Origin: Ophiura sarsii | Lineage: Eukaryota; Echinodermata; Ophiuroidea; Amphilepidida; Ophiuridae | Length of the DNA stretch: 64,000 bases | NCBI GenBank assembly: GCA_035610835.1 | Contig: CM069452.1 | Coordinates: 71,396,919 to 71,460,918 of the forward strand | Reading direction: 5' to 3' | Shown here: piece by piece, positions 1-11,121 of the stretch | How positions within the stretch are numbered: the stretch's first letter is position 1 | How the letters are laid out: every line of letters starts with the position of its first letter | The notes under the pieces: model-generated | Databases searched by the model: none | Seen by the model: only the letters and a program-made list of their open reading frames with translations | Told to the model about the DNA's origin: nothing | Made by a program: the position numbers and the translations under genes

Positions 1-206
1 ACTGATTTTTCAGAAACCTTTCACAATTTTGAGAGTCTATCTCAAGGATTATTGAACCAATACTAGGCATGTTTGTACTTATTTCAATGCATTTCATGTG
101 GTGTTTCCAAAAATGGTTATGGTATGTAACAATTTTCACATTTTTGAAACATTTTGTGAAATTTTGGAATGTCGTCTGCAGCTGCCTGCCGCGTGGAAAC
201 TGTTAA
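1..206 (+). mobile_element. MITE of the CCACGCGG family, cut by window edge
   Basis: The segment ends in CCGCGTGGAAACTGTTAA and carries the family core (GAACCAATACTAGGCATGTTTG at 53-75, CTGCAG near 178). The same sequence recurs at 13949-14421, 19457-19588, 33512-33729, 39137-39329 and 52573-52769, where both ends, TTAACACTTTCCACGCGGC, are visible. The left end is outside the window. No coding capacity. Confidence 0.7.
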
Positions 207-456
207 TATGAGGAGGCAAAACAAAAATCTGTTCTGAGGGAAAACGGACATCTCGGTTTGGATCAGTCGGTCAGTTTTATGTTTTGTTTTTCAAAATCTT
301 TGTGAATATTCAGGTGAATTTTCACACACAAAATTAAAAGAAATTCAAAATGTCACCATTTTTTTAAAAATATATGTAAAATAAAATAAAAAATCTCAAA
401 CTAAAAAAAAGAGTCAGTCGGGTCCCTAGAACAGGTTGTTTTTTGGTCACCTAAGG

Positions 457-670
457 TACTGCAAAAGTGGAAATGTTCGCGCTACATTTATTTTCGCGCT
501 TTTCGCGCACAAATCAGCAAGTGCGAAAATTAAAACGCGCGAATTTATTCATTTTGTATGTAGGTCTAATGTATGGAAGCTCAAAATCGCAAAAATAAAA
601 ACAAGCGAAATTGTTCAAAATGTGCAATGCGCGAACATTTACACGCGCGAACATTTACACTTTTACAGTA
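457..670. mobile_element. MITE with CGCG-rich ends (TACTG..AAAGTGGAAATG)
   Basis: Imperfect terminal inverted repeats: TACTGCAAAAGTGGAAATG on the left and CATTTACACTTTTACAGTA on the right. The interior has several CGCGAAAATAAA-like boxes. Related copies lie at 6825-7027, 49310-49512 and 49521-49724. The 102-codon open frame across it is a consequence of the repeat and not a gene. Confidence 0.75.
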
Positions 671-1897
671 ACAAATTGATATGTTGGTGTAATGGAGTGT
701 TAAAAAATGGGGTAGGTAGGGTCAGATTTACTTTTTTCCTATAAATCTATCAACAAAATTATAAAGCATATTACCACAATAGTCAATAACACCACACGAC
801 TGTATCTTGATACTTTTTGTCCTTTTATGTTTTTCTTTTTCTTAAAAAAAACACAATATCAATATAATACAGGCATGAGATGACAAGTTAATTAGAGAAA
901 CTGCAAAACATGAAACATTTTAGGGATTTTTTTTTTCTCGTTTTTTTTACCCTTAAAAATGAAGGTTAATTTAGGGTCGGGCGGGTTACACCAACATTAC
1001 ATTTCATTTGGGCCTTATAATCGGCTGGGAGGCACATGTAGCCTTTGTAAATTATAAAACTCAATTTCAAAGTGATTTGTTCCCATATTCATTGAAAAGG
1101 CTAGTTTTTAAGATCATTCTTTGTCTGTTTGAAAACAACAATTTAGTACAATAATTTGGGATGTTTGTTTTAAATTCATTATCACTAAATTAAGAATTTT
1201 AAAAGATAATTTTTTTTTTTATACATTTAAAAATAATTTATTGTGCATTCAATAAAAAGGGCTTACTTGGTTTTTTACTTTTTGTTTTATAGTTCTGAAG
1301 GACCAACATATCTTACTACATGTACATATTTTACTGAGATTTTCAAAACAATGAAGGCAATATGTATAGCATTGTGGATGCAATTAATAGCATGCAGATG
1401 TTCATTTTGTAGGTAATGTAGGTAAAGGGTTAACGTTTGAATAAATAGCAGCTCGGAAAGATATCTTTTCCATGAGATCAACATGGGTTATCATTTGACA
1501 CAGATCTCCATAGGCAGGGGAAGCAAGGTAGTGCCAAGTGCCCCATTGACCATGTGTATCAAATATGTCCACACCCCCCCCCCCCCCCCATAAATTCTTT
1601 CGACAAATTTACCAGTGATTAAGGAAGTTTATTTTAAGAAAGCAGTTTAAAAAGATGTTACTTTTTTCATAATATTATTTGCAAAACCTGTCAGCATGCA
1701 GGAGGTTAATTAGTGTACGGGATATTACGGATCGTAGAAGGTACTGTAACATCAAAACAAATTTATCCATAGTCCTTATGTTTTCTTAAACAACACAGAC
1801 ACCGACTGAACATAATATCTTCAGTTTCTAAAGATACCTTAATTAAATAGGGCTGTCCTTTAGTGGCGCTTTTCAAAACAGAAGCACCGTGCAATTT
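671..1897. other. Unassigned AT-rich intergenic DNA
   Basis: No exon with splice sites, no recognisable repeat ends and no convincing coding frame were seen. A C-run sits at about 1566-1589. Confidence 0.5.
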
Positions 1898-2129
1898 AGG
1901 GAGTGTTCATACTTTTATTAGAGGGGTTGGAGTACCCAGGCAATAGTGGGGCACTTAGCTGGAGCTCAAAATAAATAACAAATTGTACTCTTGGGCAAAC
2001 GAATTTGTACTCTTTTATTCCCTCCCCCCCCCCCCCCCCCTATTTAAAGACCTTTTTATCCCCCTTTTTGGGACCACCACCCCCCCCCCATATTTTACAC
2101 CACTATCAATGTATTTATGAGCACTCTCT
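1898..2129. mobile_element. MITE, AGGGAGTGTTCAT ends, with poly-C core
   Basis: The left end AGGGAGTGTTCATAC pairs with the right end GTATTTATGAGCACTCTCT. The interior holds C-runs at about 2022-2040 and 2081-2090. The same terminal sequence is found on the larger element at 60888-61741, so this is probably a shorter relative. Confidence 0.55.
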
Positions 2130-2389
2130 TTATTCATAGATTTTACAGTGTGTAAAATCTATGCTTTATTCCACAAATATTTAATAATAAGATCATGCGA
2201 AGGCAAAATATATAATGTAAATGTATAAGGTAATTGGCAAGCGTACATTAATTATAAATAATAAATAAATGATATTAGTATTGATTTTTGAACTGTAATT
2301 AATGTAAAGATCAGGCAGATGACTATCTGACTTGCACTCCGTAGAATAATAACCCAGAACAAATTTGCAATTTGCATATCATGGGACTC

Positions 2390-2627
2390 GATCAAGTGGA
2401 ATGAGTCAGAGGTTGGAAATATTGATTTTGAGTTATAGGTAAAAAGAAGTGACAAATTCTTGTGTTTTACTTTGTTTTTTTCAGTTGGTAAATTATTTGG
2501 AAATTAAAAACTAGAAGTTCAATTTTAATGGGGTTTGGACCATACTGTACCATTTTCCATCCGCTTTTAAATGATGAACAAATATCAATATTGAAAACTG
2601 CCGGCATGTGACTCATTTCAATTGATC
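2390..2627. mobile_element. TIR element, GATCAAGTGGAATGAGTC ends
   Basis: The ends GATCAAGTGGAATGAGTCA and TGACTCATTTCAATTGATC are inverted repeats. A diverged second copy is at 41533-41768 and shares the interior GGGGTTTGGACCATACTGTA. No open frame of note. Confidence 0.6.
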
Positions 2628-3088
2628 ACTCGTGTCCTGTAGGAATAATCCCCAAAATGAGGGGGCAGGGGGGGGGGTGATTTTTTTAGTTAAAATTGTT
2701 AAAAATTGAGACCTAGTTCTGAGACTCAGAGACCACTCTCTTGTGAATGTTGACCCATTTTATGGGCTTTAACAACCAATTAGGGTAAACAGGTTTTTGT
2801 TTTGTTTTGCATTTGGGGGAGGTTTTTTTGGTGGTGGGGTGGTGATGGGGGTGGAGAAACTGCATACTCCTTGAAGGAGTATTTATTAATGGCTAAAATG
2901 TGAATGTTGTGTTATACAATGTATTGCCAGCCCAGTAGGCCCTATGGTCCAACTGTTCAAATTCATATCAAGCTAGACTACAGATCTTACACAACCGATA
3001 GCCAGAACAAGATTATCTGCTGATATCAGAACACCAATAAATGATATATGATGAACTTACTTCAGTGGATAAAACTAGTCTAAGTGAT

Positions 3089-3767
3089 ACAGGGTGAGTA
3101 AAAAAAAGTGTACTCAACTTTGGGATTTTATGTCTTAAAATCTGTGCAAAAGAATCACAGATTTTGTATTGGGCCAGACACGTTATCTCATCAGTTTTCT
3201 AAAGAATTTTAGTTGGTTGAAATTGGTTGTGGTCAACATATTTTATGCTCATTTGCGTAACAGTGAATATTGTATAAACCAAACAAGATTTGCAATATTT
3301 TCTCTTATAAGATCTATTAAATTCCACTATTGAAAACGGTCCACACTCTAGTCGGAGCTGAGTCCGACTATCACAAAAACCAACTTTTTTATAGTTGTTG
3401 CTAAATTTGTGTATTAATGACATTGTTTTGTCATTATTTCACATTTAATGTTTGAAAAAACTATTGAGAATATTTGATTTATCTTTATCAGTTCTAGCTA
3501 TTGTGTACCATACATGAATCCACTTGTTCATTAATATCAAGCATTATTGAGTAAAATATTCAATGTTGTGTTCGGTTTCAAAATGCAGTAACTTTACCAA
3601 AATAGTCATATCTGGTAAATGGTACAATGAAATATCATGATTCTTTTTGCTGATGATAGTGAATACATGCATCTATTGTTGAATACATTGATTGCCTTCA
3701 TATTCTGATAACAAATATTTTTAATAATTATTCTACTCTGGGTACCCTTTTTTTTACTGACCCTGCA
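3089..3767. mobile_element. TIR element, ACAGGGTGAGTAAAAAAAA ends (copy 1)
   Basis: The ends ACAGGGTGAGTAAAAAAAA and TTTTTTTTACTGACCCTGC(A) are inverted repeats. The interior has a 74-codon minus-strand frame (3199-3423) with no recognised domain and no donor or acceptor; it is duplicated only because the whole unit is duplicated. Confidence 0.65.
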
Positions 3768-3816
3768 GGTGGAAAATACAAGTGCTTATTATTGTATTCA
3801 AATGTTTAAAAGATAG

Positions 3817-4135
3817 TACCGTATTACCCCTATTAAGCGCCCAGGGCGGTTAGCAAAGTCATTATGGGTGGGCGCTTATTATGTTACCTTTTTAAACTCA
3901 TTTATTGTACTATAAAATGTACAAGTGGTCATTTGAAGATGCTGAGCATTTGATGGTCATTTGAGGAGGCTGATCATTTCATGTACTAAATGAAATATAT
4001 GTACAAGTGGTCATTTGAGGATGCTGACCATTTGAAAAGGTGGGTGCTTATAAGGGATTGTTTGTTGGTAGTCATTGAGAAAAACAGGGGTGGGCGTTTA
4101 TAAGGTCCTGGGCGCTTAATAGGGATAATACGGTA
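3817..4135. mobile_element. TA-flanked MITE, TACCGTATTACCCC ends (copy 1)
   Basis: Near-perfect TIRs of about 27 bp begin TACCGTATTACCCCTATTAA on the left and end TTAATAGGGATAATACGGTA on the right. The TA at each end fits Tc1/mariner-type target duplication. The interior has repeated GTCATTTGAGGATGCTGA segments. Confidence 0.75.
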
Positions 4136-4620
4136 GTCCAACCTATTTAACATCCAATTTTGAATTTGTACATTTAAACTATCACAATCATACTATCAGA
4201 AATCAAACAAGTAATACTTAAATCATTCCTAAAGCCAACTCTAATTTTAGTATGCATACTTTTCTTTACAGATCTGGCTATCTATGGAACAGTTTATCAC
4301 CAATCGTCCAATTAGGGTAAACAGGTTTTTGTTTTGTTTTGCATTTGGGGGAGGTTTTTTTGGTGGTGGGTGGTAATGGGGGTGGAGAAACTGCATGCAT
4401 ACTCCTTGAAGGAGTATTAATTAATGGCTAAAATGTGAATGTTGTGTTAATACAATGTATTGCCAGCCCAATATAATGGTCCAACTGTTCAAATTCATAT
4501 CAAGCTAGACTACAGATCTTACACAACCGATAGCCAGAACAAGATTATCTGCTGATATCAGAACACCAATAAATGATATATGATGAACTTACTTCAGTGG
4601 ATAAAACTAGTCTAAGTGAT

Positions 4621-5299
4621 ACAGGGTGAGTAAAAAAAAGTGTACTCAACTTTGGGATTTTATGTCTTAAAATCTGTGCAAAAGAATCACAGATTTTGTA
4701 TTGGGCCAGACACGTTATCTCATCAGTTTTCTAAAGAATTTTAGTTGGTTGAAATTGGTTGTGGTAAACATATTTTATGCTCATTTGCGTAACAGTGAAT
4801 ATTTTATAAACCAAACAAGATTTGCAATATTTTCTCTTATAAGATCTATTAAATTCCACTATTGAAAACGGTCCACACTCTAGTCGGAGCTGAGTCCGAC
4901 TATCACAAAAACCAACTTTTTTATAGTTGTTGCTAAATTTGTGTATTAATGACATTGTTTTGTCATTATTTCACATTTAATGTTTGAAAAAACTATTGAG
5001 AATATTTGATTTATCTTTATTAGTTCTAGCTATTGTGTACCATACATGAATCCACTTGTTCATTAATATCAAGCATTATTGAGTAAAATATTCAATGTTG
5101 TGTTCAGTTTCAAAATGCAGTAACTTTACCAAAATAGTCATATCTGGTAAATGGTACAATGAAATATCATGATTCTTTTTGCTGATGACAGTGAATACAT
5201 GCATCTATTGTTGAATACATTGATTGCCTTCATATTCTGATAACAAATATTTTTAATAATTATTCTACTCTGGGTACCCTTTTTTTTACTGACCCTGCA
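4621..5299. mobile_element. TIR element, ACAGGGTGAGTAAAAAAAA ends (copy 2)
   Basis: Counterpart of 3089-3767 within tandem copy 2, offset exactly 1,532 bp. The 74-codon minus frame (4731-4955) survives with two amino-acid changes. Confidence 0.65.
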
Positions 5300-5348
5300 G
5301 GTGGAAAATACAAGTGCTTATTATTGTATTCAAATGTTTAAAAGATAG

Positions 5349-5667
5349 TACCGTATTACCCCTATTAAGCGCCCAGGGCGGTTAGCAAAGTCATTATGGG
5401 TGGGCGCTTATTATGTTACCTTTTTAAACTCATTTATTGTACTATAAAATGTACAAGTGGTCATTTGAAGATGCTGACCATTTGATGGTCATTTGAGGAG
5501 GCTGATCATTTCATGTACTAAATGAAATATATGTACAAGTGGTCATTTGAGGATGCTGACCATTTGAAAAGGTGGGTGCTTATAAGGGATTGTTTGTTGG
5601 TAGTCATTGAGAAAAACAGGGGTGGGCGTTTATAAGGTCCTGGGCGCTTAATAGGGATAATACGGTA
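5349..5667. mobile_element. TA-flanked MITE, TACCGTATTACCCC ends (copy 2)
   Basis: Counterpart of 3817-4135 in tandem copy 2. Confidence 0.75.
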
Positions 5668-5780
5668 GTCCAACCTATTTAACATCCAATTTTGAATTTG
5701 TACATTTAAACTATCACAATCATACTATCAGAAATCAAACAAGTAATACTTTAATCATTCCTAAAGCCAACTCTAATTTT

Positions 5781-6035
5781 AGTATGCATACTTTTCTTTA
5801 CAGATCTGGCTATCTATGGAACAGTTTATCACCAATCGTCCGTACTGACTTAGAAAATATGTCACTCGGTCAATTCAAATAGCACATTTCCACTCTGTCA
5901 TAATTTAATTATCTTAAAAATTTGTATTATATAATATAAATCATAACATTTTTATCGAAATGAAGGCCTTCTTGCAAGTCCCTGAAGCATACATTACCCT
6001 CAATAAAGAAAGCATGAATAAAAAAATAAAATAAA
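5781..6035 (+). mobile_element. CR1/jockey-type LINE 3' end
   Basis: The plus strand encodes a 33-residue tail ending at TAG 5880-5882: it reads through TFLYRSG, YLWNSLSP and MSLGQFK, the pattern at the C-terminus of CR1/jockey reverse transcriptases (aromatic-YRSG-x-LWNSLP ... SL..FK). After the stop comes a short UTR with AATAAAG and A-rich TGAATAAAAAAATAAAAT. Only the last few dozen codons remain, so it is a dead, 5'-truncated copy. The same tail, cut short, closes tandem copy 1 (4249-4307). Confidence 0.6.
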
Positions 6036-6073
6036 ATCTTGAATCTGAGTTGAAAATGAATCTGGCTTAATAC

Positions 6074-6282
6074 TGGGGTCTACCTGTCTATCTTACAGTG
6101 GTTCTGATTGGTTTATTACAAGATGTAGGCCTACTCATAATAGCCAATTCAAATGTAGCTTATAAAATGTTTCACTTCCATCTTTATCAGGGATACAATT
6201 ATTCTAACAATGTCTCTCATTGGTGCAATAAATGATGTATCCATTTTTTTAACCAATGGGCCGGTAGTTCTCAGGGGGTTAA
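6074..6282. mobile_element. MITE with CCCCCT-type ends
   Basis: Homologous over about 200 bp to 40319-40526, whose ends TTAACCCCCTACC and CTCAGGGGGTTAA are inverted repeats. Shared interior: GTTCTGATTGGTTTATTACA and CTCATTGGTGCAATAAATGA. The left end here is degraded. Confidence 0.65.
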
Positions 6283-6824
6283 ATTATAAGCTGTAATTCG
6301 CTGTAACAATGGTGAGGTATATGATCTAATACTTGTACACCTAACACAAAAAGTCCCTGACCAGGTCATTTGATGTTGGCTAATCCAAAATCAATAATCG
6401 ATACGAAAAATCTGAGATATACATTTCATGAGCAAATTTCTTCTCCGTAGTTTGATACCTCATGGGGATATTGTTATATGATTGTTTAATCGACCATAAC
6501 TACCAAAACAATTCGTGCCCTAAAATTGGGTTTCACTGGAATATCCTTGCTTATTAGTGTGTGATTACGCATTGAAAATGTGTGTGTACCAACTACCTGT
6601 CGATGCCTGTTACCCATTCATCCACAATGTATACCTGACTGGTTGAGATAGCACACAGTGGACAATACAAATCAATAATCAGGGTTGTCTCCAGGGCAAT
6701 TTGAGTGCTGGCTAATTTTAATGATGGCAAGCGGAGTGAGTGTAGCGAACGAAGCGCAGCGGATCACTGCACGGGATCCAGGGGCCTGCTTAGGGTTTTT
6801 TAAAGTTTTTTGTAATGCAATTTG

Positions 6825-7027
6825 GCCAATATTTTCTCGTAAAGATATTTTCGCGCATTTTGGTATCATAGACATTTCGCGAATTGTTTTTTTCGCGGGC
6901 GACTTTCAGGATGCATTGCATGAATGTTGAAAACAATATTTTCGTGTGTTGTAATTTTCGCGGAAAAAAAAATTGCGCGAAAAGCGCGAAAATAAAACCA
7001 CCGCGAATATTTCAGCTTTTACAGTAT
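6825..7027. mobile_element. CGCG-rich MITE fragment
   Basis: Several TTTCGCG/CGCGAAA boxes and the right end TTTTACAGTA, shared with 457-670. The left end is not clear. Confidence 0.5.
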
Positions 7028-7185
7028 TTGGGGGTTCCTGCCACATAATTTCTTATTCTATGAGGCAGTTTAATGATTTTATCCATGAAGAATAGAAAGA
7101 AGAAAAAAAAAGAAGAAAACAATTTGTGCTAGGTGTATTTGAATCTACTGTACAGTCCTTCATGAGACATTATGTTGGCATTTCT

Positions 7186-7300
7186 ACTTGCTCCAATGCA
7201 TTGAGTCAGGGTTGGCTGATTGTGACTTGCTCCAACGCATTGAGTCAGGGTTGGCTGATTGTGACTTGCTCCAATGCATTGAGTCAGAGTTGGCTGATTT
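7186..7300. repeat. 39-bp tandem repeat, about 3 copies
   Basis: ACTTGCTCCAATGCATTGAG recurs at 7186, 7225 and 7264 with one or two substitutions per unit. Confidence 0.9.
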
Positions 7301-7406
7301 AAATCAAATGAATTTTTTGTATAGTGCTCAACAATGAATCGGTATTATATAACAAAATGTGTCTGAAGACTGATTTGTGACCCATTAAATCAGTGGCATG
7401 TCTGCA

Positions 7407-7771
7407 TACAGGGTGAGTCAAAATAAACCTGCAATAGTGGAAAGAAGCCGTTTTTTAAAAAAATAAAAATTGAAGTTTGCCTATGGTGAGCCTTTATACC
7501 GATGCACCTGTATTACATGTGTGTCCACGAGATACCCAAAAGTTGCATGAGATTGCAAAATATGTGTCTCTCATTCAAACTTGAATAAATTTGTGACATA
7601 ACTGTAATTTAGGCGAGGAAAAAAACACCCTGTTTTACGGGCCCGACCGACCCACTTTCACACAAAGTATATATCAGTCTTCCAACGTTTAAACATTTTC
7701 GAACTTCAACTTGGTTTTGAAAAAAAAGCGGCTTCTTTCCACTATTGCAGGTTTGTTCTACTCACCCTGTA
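7407..7771. mobile_element. MITE, TACAGGGTGAGT ends, about 50-bp TIRs
   Basis: The ends TACAGGGTGAGTCAAAATAA and TGTTCTACTCACCCTGTA continue inward as a long inverted repeat including CAATAGTGGAAAGAAGCCG and its complement. It ends about 75 bp beyond the ATP-citrate lyase splice donor, so it lies in the first coding intron. A fragment of another family (CGAGGAAAAAAACACCCTG, 7613-7660) is inside it. Confidence 0.8.
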
Positions 7772-7798
7772 TCTAGGCATTTGTATTGAGAACCCTCC

Positions 7799-7817
7799 GC
7801 CCCCCCCCCCCCCCCCC
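7799..7817. repeat. Poly-C run in ATP-citrate lyase intron
   Basis: About 18 consecutive C on the plus strand, roughly 30 bp from the ACLY donor; on the transcribed strand it is a G-tract close to the 5' splice site. Confidence 0.85.
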
Positions 7818-7847
7818 TCCCCCACATCCTCTCTTAAACTGACTCAC

Positions 7848-8074
7848 CTCTGTAAGTAGCCACGGATGTTCCGCAGTCAGCTCAGCCCAGTTGACATCCT
7901 CGGTGGCAACGGCCCAGCGATTCTCCGCTACGCCCTCACACTTGACGTGCTGGCGTAGAAGACCCTTCCCGGTGGCTTCGTTAACGGCTTTGGCCGACAT
8001 TCTAATCCGATCGTTGATGGATTACTTGAGAGGAGGGATATGAAGCAGGTTAGTCGCTTCTTGTCACCACTGCG
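7848..8074 (-). CDS. ACLY: ATP-citrate lyase, first coding exon (partial gene)
   Basis: ATP-citrate lyase cleaves cytosolic citrate with ATP and CoA to acetyl-CoA and oxaloacetate, feeding lipid synthesis and histone acetylation. The exon encodes 51 residues from ATG at 8000 down to 7848, starting MSAKAVNEATGKGLL and ending ELTAEHPWLLTE. This matches the conserved start of animal ACLY (MSAKAISEQTGKELL ... DHPWLLS in human). The donor GTGAGT follows directly in phase 0 and an acceptor TTTATTTATTCAG lies before 8074, leaving a 74-base 5' UTR part, so an untranslated first exon probably lies upstream at higher coordinates. The remaining exons were not found to the left; the first intron appears to exceed 7.8 kb, or the next exon was missed. 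The catalytic ATP-grasp and CoA-binding parts are outside the window. Confidence 0.85.
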
Positions 8075-8254
8075 CTGAATAAATAAAATCAGAATACATA
8101 AATTTTGTTAATATTTTGAAGCAAAAAAAAAACTTCCCAGAAAGATCACTAGATTTCCATTCATACGTTTTTTTTATTTAGAAAAGCGATTCCCAGGAAT
8201 GAGATTCCTACATTCCCCTTTTTTAGGCCTTGCCTGCGCTGCCTACACCTTAGG

Positions 8255-8692
8255 CACAAAAAAAAGTTGACTTGCCCTTTCAGGGCCAGAGTGTGGGTCG
8301 GACGGTCGGGTTTTGTTTTTGTTTTTTTGAAAATCTAAACAGAGAGATAAATATAACAAAGAAGCTGCGTCGGCATTAAATAATATCAAATAAATGAAGT
8401 CAAAAGTGAAGAAATGCCGTGATAATATAATTTATTGTACAGACAAACAGAGAGATACTACACAAAAACACATTTTAAAGATTTTTTTATTTTTTTATTT
8501 TTTAAACAAGCAGATACTACTCAAAAACACATTTTCACCTTTCTTTATTGTTATGTGCTTCTTTCAATTTTTTTTTTTTTTTTCATTTTTTTCATTTTTT
8601 TTTTTTTAAAACAAGAAAGAAAGAAAAAATAGCGACCCTAGATTTCCGAAAATTCGGGTCGGTCGGAAAGGGCAAGTCAACTTTTTTTTTCT
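8255..8692. mobile_element. MITE, AAAAGTTGACTTGCCCTTTC ends
   Basis: TIRs AAAGTTGACTTGCCCTTTC (from 8261) and GAAAGGGCAAGTCAACTTT, followed inward by GGGTCGG / TCGGTCGG boxes on both sides and long A and T runs. One of a group of elements sharing a GGTCGGTCGG-like subterminal box and homopolymer interior. Confidence 0.8.
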
Positions 8693-9055
8693 TCTTTCCC
8701 TTAGTTATGTTATAAAAAATCAATTCCATAAACCGTAACCTCCAAGGCTGTGGATCAAACCAGAGTCCTCCAACATTGGGAGTCCCCGCCTCAATATTTG
8801 GGCTGATTTTCAGGAGAATTTGCATTTTTATATTTTATGTGCAATATCTTTAAAATGTTTTGGCCGACATTGTTGTGGATGGTCACATATATGCAGGCTA
8901 GGCTATGCGCGAGTATGCATGATGTAACTCTTGAAATGAGGGTTCTTTCTTGACAACGCTATGATTGACAGCATGAAAGTCCTTATTATAATATAAGGGA
9001 CATTGAGATGCGCAATGTAACTCTTAAAATGGGGGCACTAGCACACACACTAGTA

Positions 9056-9559
9056 TAGACCATTTCAAATTGAGATCGGAAATCTTCGGAAAAACAGGTC
9101 ACGTGGAGTAGGTGCGTTGCGCGTTCTTCGCAACAGTTGATCGCATTCACAGCATTGTCCTAGTTGGTTGTCCGCCTAGTGATTTACTATGTTTACATAC
9201 ACACATGAGAAGTAAAACGTGGAACGAGACTATTTTGTTTTTTTATCAACAAAGGCGTTGATCGGCAAATTCCAAATGTATCGAGCAGACGGTAAAAAGT
9301 GAAAATATTACCCCAAATCTCTTTCATCTCACCGTTTGTTGTTACTGAAATGCCGCAACATCAACTTTGTGAGGGATACAATCTATCACCAACCAGCGCA
9401 ATCTATCACACGGGCAGACGGGTGAAAAACATGTTTGTTTTTCTCCGGCACATGGCCATGACCTGTCAGGAGCTGACAGGTCATGTAACCGAGCGTCAAA
9501 TCACTCGGCTAATCGGAAGCATTCGGGTGGTTGTATATTTTCGGATTTGAAATGGTCTA
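9056..9559. mobile_element. TIR element, TAGACCATTTCAAAT ends
   Basis: The ends TAGACCATTTCAAAT and ATTTGAAATGGTCTA are inverted repeats about 500 bp apart. Inside is a palindrome ACATG..GACCTGTCAG/CTGACAGGTC..CATGT near 9451-9486 and an 83-codon frame without recognisable domain. Probably a non-autonomous DNA element. Confidence 0.65.
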
Positions 9560-11049
9560 TTAGGTTGCTAGAGGCTTAAATCTCGGCAATGGGAAGTCGG
9601 TGTACAGTGGCACGTACATCATAATTATGTATGACGCATGCATTGGGCAAAAACGTGTGCGTGTTACCAGGCATAATCGCATTACGGTAAGTCCAACCAA
9701 ATATTTCAAAGAAAAGTGATTTTGTTGAGGCAATCTTCCTGTATTTTTGCCTTTAGAATTTAGGGGGATAGATTGCCTTAGAATTTACTATTTAGGGGGA
9801 TAAACCATATAATAAAAAAATATACTACATGAATTTGAGAAATTAAGGTAGGTATGTAGGCTAGTAGCCTTGTGGGCTACAGTCATTTTATGTCTTTTTA
9901 TGAAGTATAAAAAATATACGGTTTTATTCCGTCAAATCAATTGATCGTCCCCCTAAAATAGTTAAATACACATTTCTTTGACAGGGTTAATTTTTTTTAA
10001 AAGTCAGCAGAGAAGCTCAGAACAGAAGCTCGCCTGTGTTGGCTTAGTTTTTAACCATCATCATCATCAGTTATAGACATCACCTTTAAAAATTAAATCG
10101 CACTTGCATTTCATGATTTGCAACACAAATCTAGCCTCTACTACTCATGTACTAGCCTGAAAAGTGAATGGGATCCCGTTTAAAATAGCCAATGCATTTC
10201 CCAGTGGCCAGTGTTTCAGACTAATAAAAACTGGCAGTCTAGACGGCCTCACCCAACCACCCAAATCACAGCAAAATAAATAAGCTTATAATTTATCGTA
10301 CGATAATAATTATCATGTTTAAAATACGTGCAATCGTCCGACACGTCAAACTTACCTGCGAGTCAGCCGATGAATGGGCTTATTTACAAAGTGTTACTAG
10401 ACTTTTTTGCTCAAAATTTTCCCCTAAAAATAGTTATATCATTAATTCTACCTTATAATATTTGCGTTGTACTCGCTTTGGATTCCTTTTTATTACCCAC
10501 ACAAGTTTGTATCATACAATTGAGTTAAATGCCAAAATGTTTATTGAGGAATAGCCTAAAACTGCAATTTTTTTAGGATATAACGCTTTTCTGTTTATAG
10601 TTCATTGATTGATTGTTTTTCCTTGGACTTCCCTGGGAAGAACTTGCGAAATGGGTATTGCAGCATCCTTGAAACTATGCAGACAAGACCATAGGAATGA
10701 TTCCGACCATAGAGGGGGTGGGACACTTCAAAGGAGAGTCTGGGAGAGTCTAATCACTCTAGAAAATAACTTCAATAATAAAAAACATAGGTTCATAAAG
10801 TGGGTCAGTCAACATTTCAGCACTAAAACTTCTAAAAGCGGTCTAAAGTTTCAATGTAGCCAGATTTAAGATGTCAATACCCAAGGGAAAATATCTCTCT
10901 AAGTACTACTACTAGATATTGGTGGTTACATTAAATCTTTCATTCTAGCTTTTCCTGACCCTTCGGATTTAATCGGAAACGACGTAAGCATGGTAAAATA
11001 AATATAAGTAGGCCTATTTTATATTTTGTATTCATATGGAATGGAACGA
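9560..11049. other. Unassigned intergenic DNA
   Basis: No exon, no clear repeat ends and no RNA gene were seen. Frames at 10328-10528 and 10609-10869 have no recognisable similarity and no translation context. Confidence 0.45.
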
Positions 11050-11121
11050 ATTCAGGTCGTTTCATCCCACCGCGTTTCATCCCAGAACGGTTTCGACCCT
11101 TTACCATTTCATCCCATGGTC

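Larger units (their letters stand above)
2776..4307. repeat. Tandem duplication, copy 1 (1,532 bp)
   Basis: This copy starts at CCAATTAGGGTAAACAGG and is followed head-to-tail by copy 2 at the same register (offset 1,532 bp over essentially the whole length). Differences are a few substitutions and very short indels, so the duplication is recent. It contains a complete 679-bp TIR element, a complete 319-bp TIR element and the 3' end of a LINE. Confidence 0.9.
4308..5841. repeat. Tandem duplication, copy 2 (1,532 bp)
   Basis: Second copy of the unit beginning at 2776. The junction reads CACCAATCGTCCAATTAGGG, whereas the far end of copy 2 continues as CACCAATCGTCCGTACTGAC; the LINE 3' end therefore runs on only in copy 2, showing that the duplication broke off inside the LINE. 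Confidence 0.9.

Noticed and set aside
436..744. 102-codon plus-strand frame
   Set aside because: Lies in a CGCG-rich MITE; the same kind of frame recurs in the other copies with different breaks.
3199..4955. A pair of almost identical 74-codon minus-strand frames as a duplicated gene
   Set aside because: Conservation is explained by the recent 1,532-bp tandem duplication; no recognised domain and the frame lies in a TIR element.
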